Program-made: the position numbers and the translations under genes
Part shown: in pieces, positions 23,443 through 25,039 of the stretch
How positions within the stretch are numbered: position 1 is the stretch's first letter
Layout of the letters: each line of letters starts with the position of its first letter
DNA from: JACRLI01 sp035542815
Lineage (GTDB): Bacteria; Eisenbacteria; RBG-16-71-46; JACRLI01
Assembly: GCA_035542815.1 (NCBI GenBank)
Contig: DATKKS010000199.1
Location: 1-25,039, forward strand
Direction of reading: 5' to 3'
Length of the DNA: 25,039 nucleotides
The notes under the pieces: generated by a model
What the model was told of the DNA's origin: nothing
Databases searched by the model: none
What the model saw: the letters and a program-made list of their open reading frames with translations, nothing else

Positions 23443-24521
23443 AGATCCTGTTCGCCAACTCCATGAAGGGCCTGGGCGGCGGCGAGCGCTGGCTCCTGGA
23501 CACCGCCGCCGGGCTGCTGCGCCGCGGCCACCAGGTGTGGGTCTCGGGGCGGCCCGGGGCGCCGCTCCTGGAGAGCGCCGCCGGGCTGGGGGCGCACGCG
23601 CTGCCGGCGCCCTACGCCGGCGACCTGGACCCCGCCACGCTGGGGGTGCTGCGCGGCTTCGCCGCGCGGCACGCGCCGGACGTGACCGTGGCCCAGATCC
23701 AGCGGGCCCACCGGTTGTGCGCGGTGGCGACCCGGCTGGGGGCGCGGATGCGGCTGGTGCTGCGCGTGGGGCAGCTGCGCCCGGTGCCGCCCAAGTGGAG
23801 CAACCGGCTCACCTGGGACGCCACCCGCATGGTGGTGGCCAACTGCGAGGCCATCCGGGCGGACCTGGAGTCCACCGGCCTGGTCCCGCGCACGCAGCTG
23901 CGGGTGCTGTACAGCGGCCTGCCCCCGGTGCGGCTCCCGGCCCGGAGCGCGGCCCGCCGGGCGCTGGGCCTGGCGCCGGGGCAGGAGGGCGTGGCGTGCG
24001 TGGCGCGCCTGGCGGTTCGCAAGGGACACGCCACGCTGCTGGCCGCGTGGCCCGCGGTGCGCGCGGCGCGCCCGGCGGCGGTGCTGCTGCTGGCCGGCGG
24101 CGGGTCGGAGGAGTCGCGGCTGCGGGCGCGGGCGGCGGCCCTAGGGGTGGGAGACTCGGTGCGCTTCCTGGGCGAGCAGGCCGATGTCGGGCCGGTGTGG
24201 GCGGCGGCCGACCTGTCGGTGCTGCCCTCGGAGCTGGAGGGCCTGCCCTACGCGGTGCTGGAGTCCATGGGCGCGGGCGTGCCGTGCGTGGCCACGCGGG
24301 TGGCCGGAGTGCCGGAGATGCTGGTGCACGAGGAGAGCGGGTTGCTGGTGCCGGCGGGGGAGCCGGCGGCCCTGGCCCGCGAGCTGATCCGCGGGCTGGC
24401 CGACGCGCCGCTGCGCGAGCGGCTGCGGGAGCGGGCGGCCCGGGTGGTGGCCACGCGCTTCGCCTACGAGCCCATGCTGGACCGGGTCGAGGCCCTGCTG
24501 GCCGAGGCGGCCGCCCCGTGA
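23439..24521 (+). CDS. Glycosyltransferase family 4, third of cluster
   Basis: This 360-aa GT-B enzyme begins KILFANSMKGLGGGERWLLD, with the glycine-rich GGGE loop (13-16) typical of GT4 enzymes. The donor half has VARLAVRKGH (Arg190, Lys195), LLLAGGGSEESRLR and the E-x7-E pair Glu267/Glu275 (EGLPYAVLE), followed by GVPCVATRVAGVPEM. All catalytic landmarks are intact. The GTG start sits in a GTGA overlap with the previous stop, and the end overlaps the next start in the same way. It probably adds one sugar in LPS core or another surface glycan. Confidence 0.9.
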   Translation: MKILFANSMKGLGGGERWLLDTAAGLLRRGHQVWVSGRPGAPLLESAAGLGAHALPAPYAGDLDPATLGVLRGFAARHAPDVTVAQIQRAHRLCAVATRLGARMRLVLRVGQLRPVPPKWSNRLTWDATRMVVANCEAIRADLESTGLVPRTQLRVLYSGLPPVRLPARSAARRALGLAPGQEGVACVARLAVRKGHATLLAAWPAVRAARPAAVLLLAGGGSEESRLRARAAALGVGDSVRFLGEQADVGPVWAAADLSVLPSELEGLPYAVLESMGAGVPCVATRVAGVPEMLVHEESGLLVPAGEPAALARELIRGLADAPLRERLRERAARVVATRFAYEPMLDRVEALLAEAAAP

Positions 24522-25039
24522 GCCGCGCGCCCTGGGAAGCGCCCCGGCCGGAAGCGGTGCGACGCGTGGTGGTGGTGCAGCTCTACTTCCTGGGGGACAC
24601 CCTGCTGGCCACCCCGGCGATCCGGGCGCTCCGGGCCCGCTTCCCGGGGGCCTCGCTCGAGGTGGTGGTGAAACGCCGTTCGGCGGCCGCCCTGGCGCGC
24701 AACCCGCACCTGTCGCGGCTCTCCCTGTACGACCCGCCGCACCTGTGGCAGCGCCCGTTCCGCTGGGCCGAGCTGGGACGCCGGTGGGCCCGGGAGGCCG
24801 TGGACCTGGCGGTGGACCTCACCGCCGACCGCCGCTCTGCGCGCCTGCTGTCCGCCATGCGCCCGGCGGCGGCGATCGGGTTTCTCAACCCCGGGCGCGG
24901 CCCGGCGGTGGACGCGGGCATCCCCAAGGCCTGCGGCCCGGAGCACGTGGCCCGCCACATGCTGAGGCTCGTGGGCCTGGCAGGGGCGGCCGGCTCGGCC
25001 GAGCTGGAGTTCCATCCCTCGGACGCCGCGAGGGCCGCG
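24518..25039 (+). CDS. Glycosyltransferase family 9, partial (runs off the right edge)
   Basis: Only the first 174 codons are inside the window; the frame is open to the edge. The GTG start lies in a GTGA overlap with the previous stop. VVVVQLYFLGDTLLATPAI (17-35) is the family 9 N-terminal motif with Gly26-Asp27 present, followed by RALRARFPGASLEVVV. The segment VDLAVDLTADRRSARLL matches the second conserved strand. The C-terminal donor-binding half lies outside the window. It is likely an LPS heptosyltransferase-like enzyme; completeness cannot be judged. Confidence 0.85.
   Translation, partial: MSRAPWEAPRPEAVRRVVVVQLYFLGDTLLATPAIRALRARFPGASLEVVVKRRSAAALARNPHLSRLSLYDPPHLWQRPFRWAELGRRWAREAVDLAVDLTADRRSARLLSAMRPAAAIGFLNPGRGPAVDAGIPKACGPEHVARHMLRLVGLAGAAGSAELEFHPSDAARAA

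Overview
The window is about 25 kb of very GC-rich bacterial chromosome (clearly above 70% G+C by eye). Every convincing gene lies on the + strand. A TolC-type outer-membrane channel, a periplasmic adaptor and LPS-type (family 9) glycosyltransferases point to a diderm (Gram-negative) bacterium. The gene order rplM-rpsI-rpsB-tsf-pyrH-frr-uppS-cdsA-dxr is a widely conserved housekeeping block. A short 198-aa EF-Ts, frequent GTG/TTG starts and a recJ-rel-dtd-maf run fit a high-GC diderm outside the well-studied Enterobacteria, for example an Eisenbacteria-, Gemmatimonadota- or Myxococcota-like lineage. The phylum cannot be fixed from this sequence alone.

Layout: (1) 223-6134 is a tripartite MacA-MacB-TolC-like efflux operon. 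It has an outer-membrane channel, an adaptor, a separate LolD/MacB-type ATPase and two tandem full-length MacB/FtsX-type permeases, and it closes with a perfect GC hairpin. A near-palindrome upstream may be its operator. (2) 6311-6937 is a lone Fe/Mn-family superoxide dismutase. (3) 7245-12245 is a translationally coupled run of recJ, rel (bifunctional ppGpp synthetase/hydrolase), dtd and maf, preceded by a plausible promoter. It covers DNA repair, the stringent response, D-aminoacyl-tRNA proofreading and nucleotide-pool or division control. (4) 12242-16221 is the ribosomal and translation-factor block rplM-rpsI-rpsB-tsf-pyrH-frr. It starts from a good sigma70-like promoter that overlaps the maf stop codon. 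Strong GC hairpins lie in the rplM leader and at the rpsI/rpsB, rpsB/tsf, tsf/pyrH and frr/uppS junctions. (5) 16292-19102 is uppS-cdsA-dxr, which provides lipid carrier, phospholipid precursor and MEP-pathway isoprenoid functions. (6) 19099 to the right edge is a chain of six glycosyltransferases (GT4, GT9, GT9, GT4, GT4, GT9-partial). It is coupled directly to dxr, mostly by 4-bp stop/start overlaps, and probably builds LPS core or another surface glycan.

The genes are mostly ordinary and well conserved. The most unusual signals are: a 30-base AT-rich, rare-codon patch inside maf; two tandem MacB-type permeases served by one free ATPase; a GT9 protein with Asn in place of the usual N-terminal motif Asp; a divergent Dxr and a UppS with MDGSGRWA instead of MDGNGRWA; and recurrent U-less GC hairpins at operon junctions. 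I saw no mobile element, CRISPR array, tRNA or rRNA gene, and no clearly novel system.
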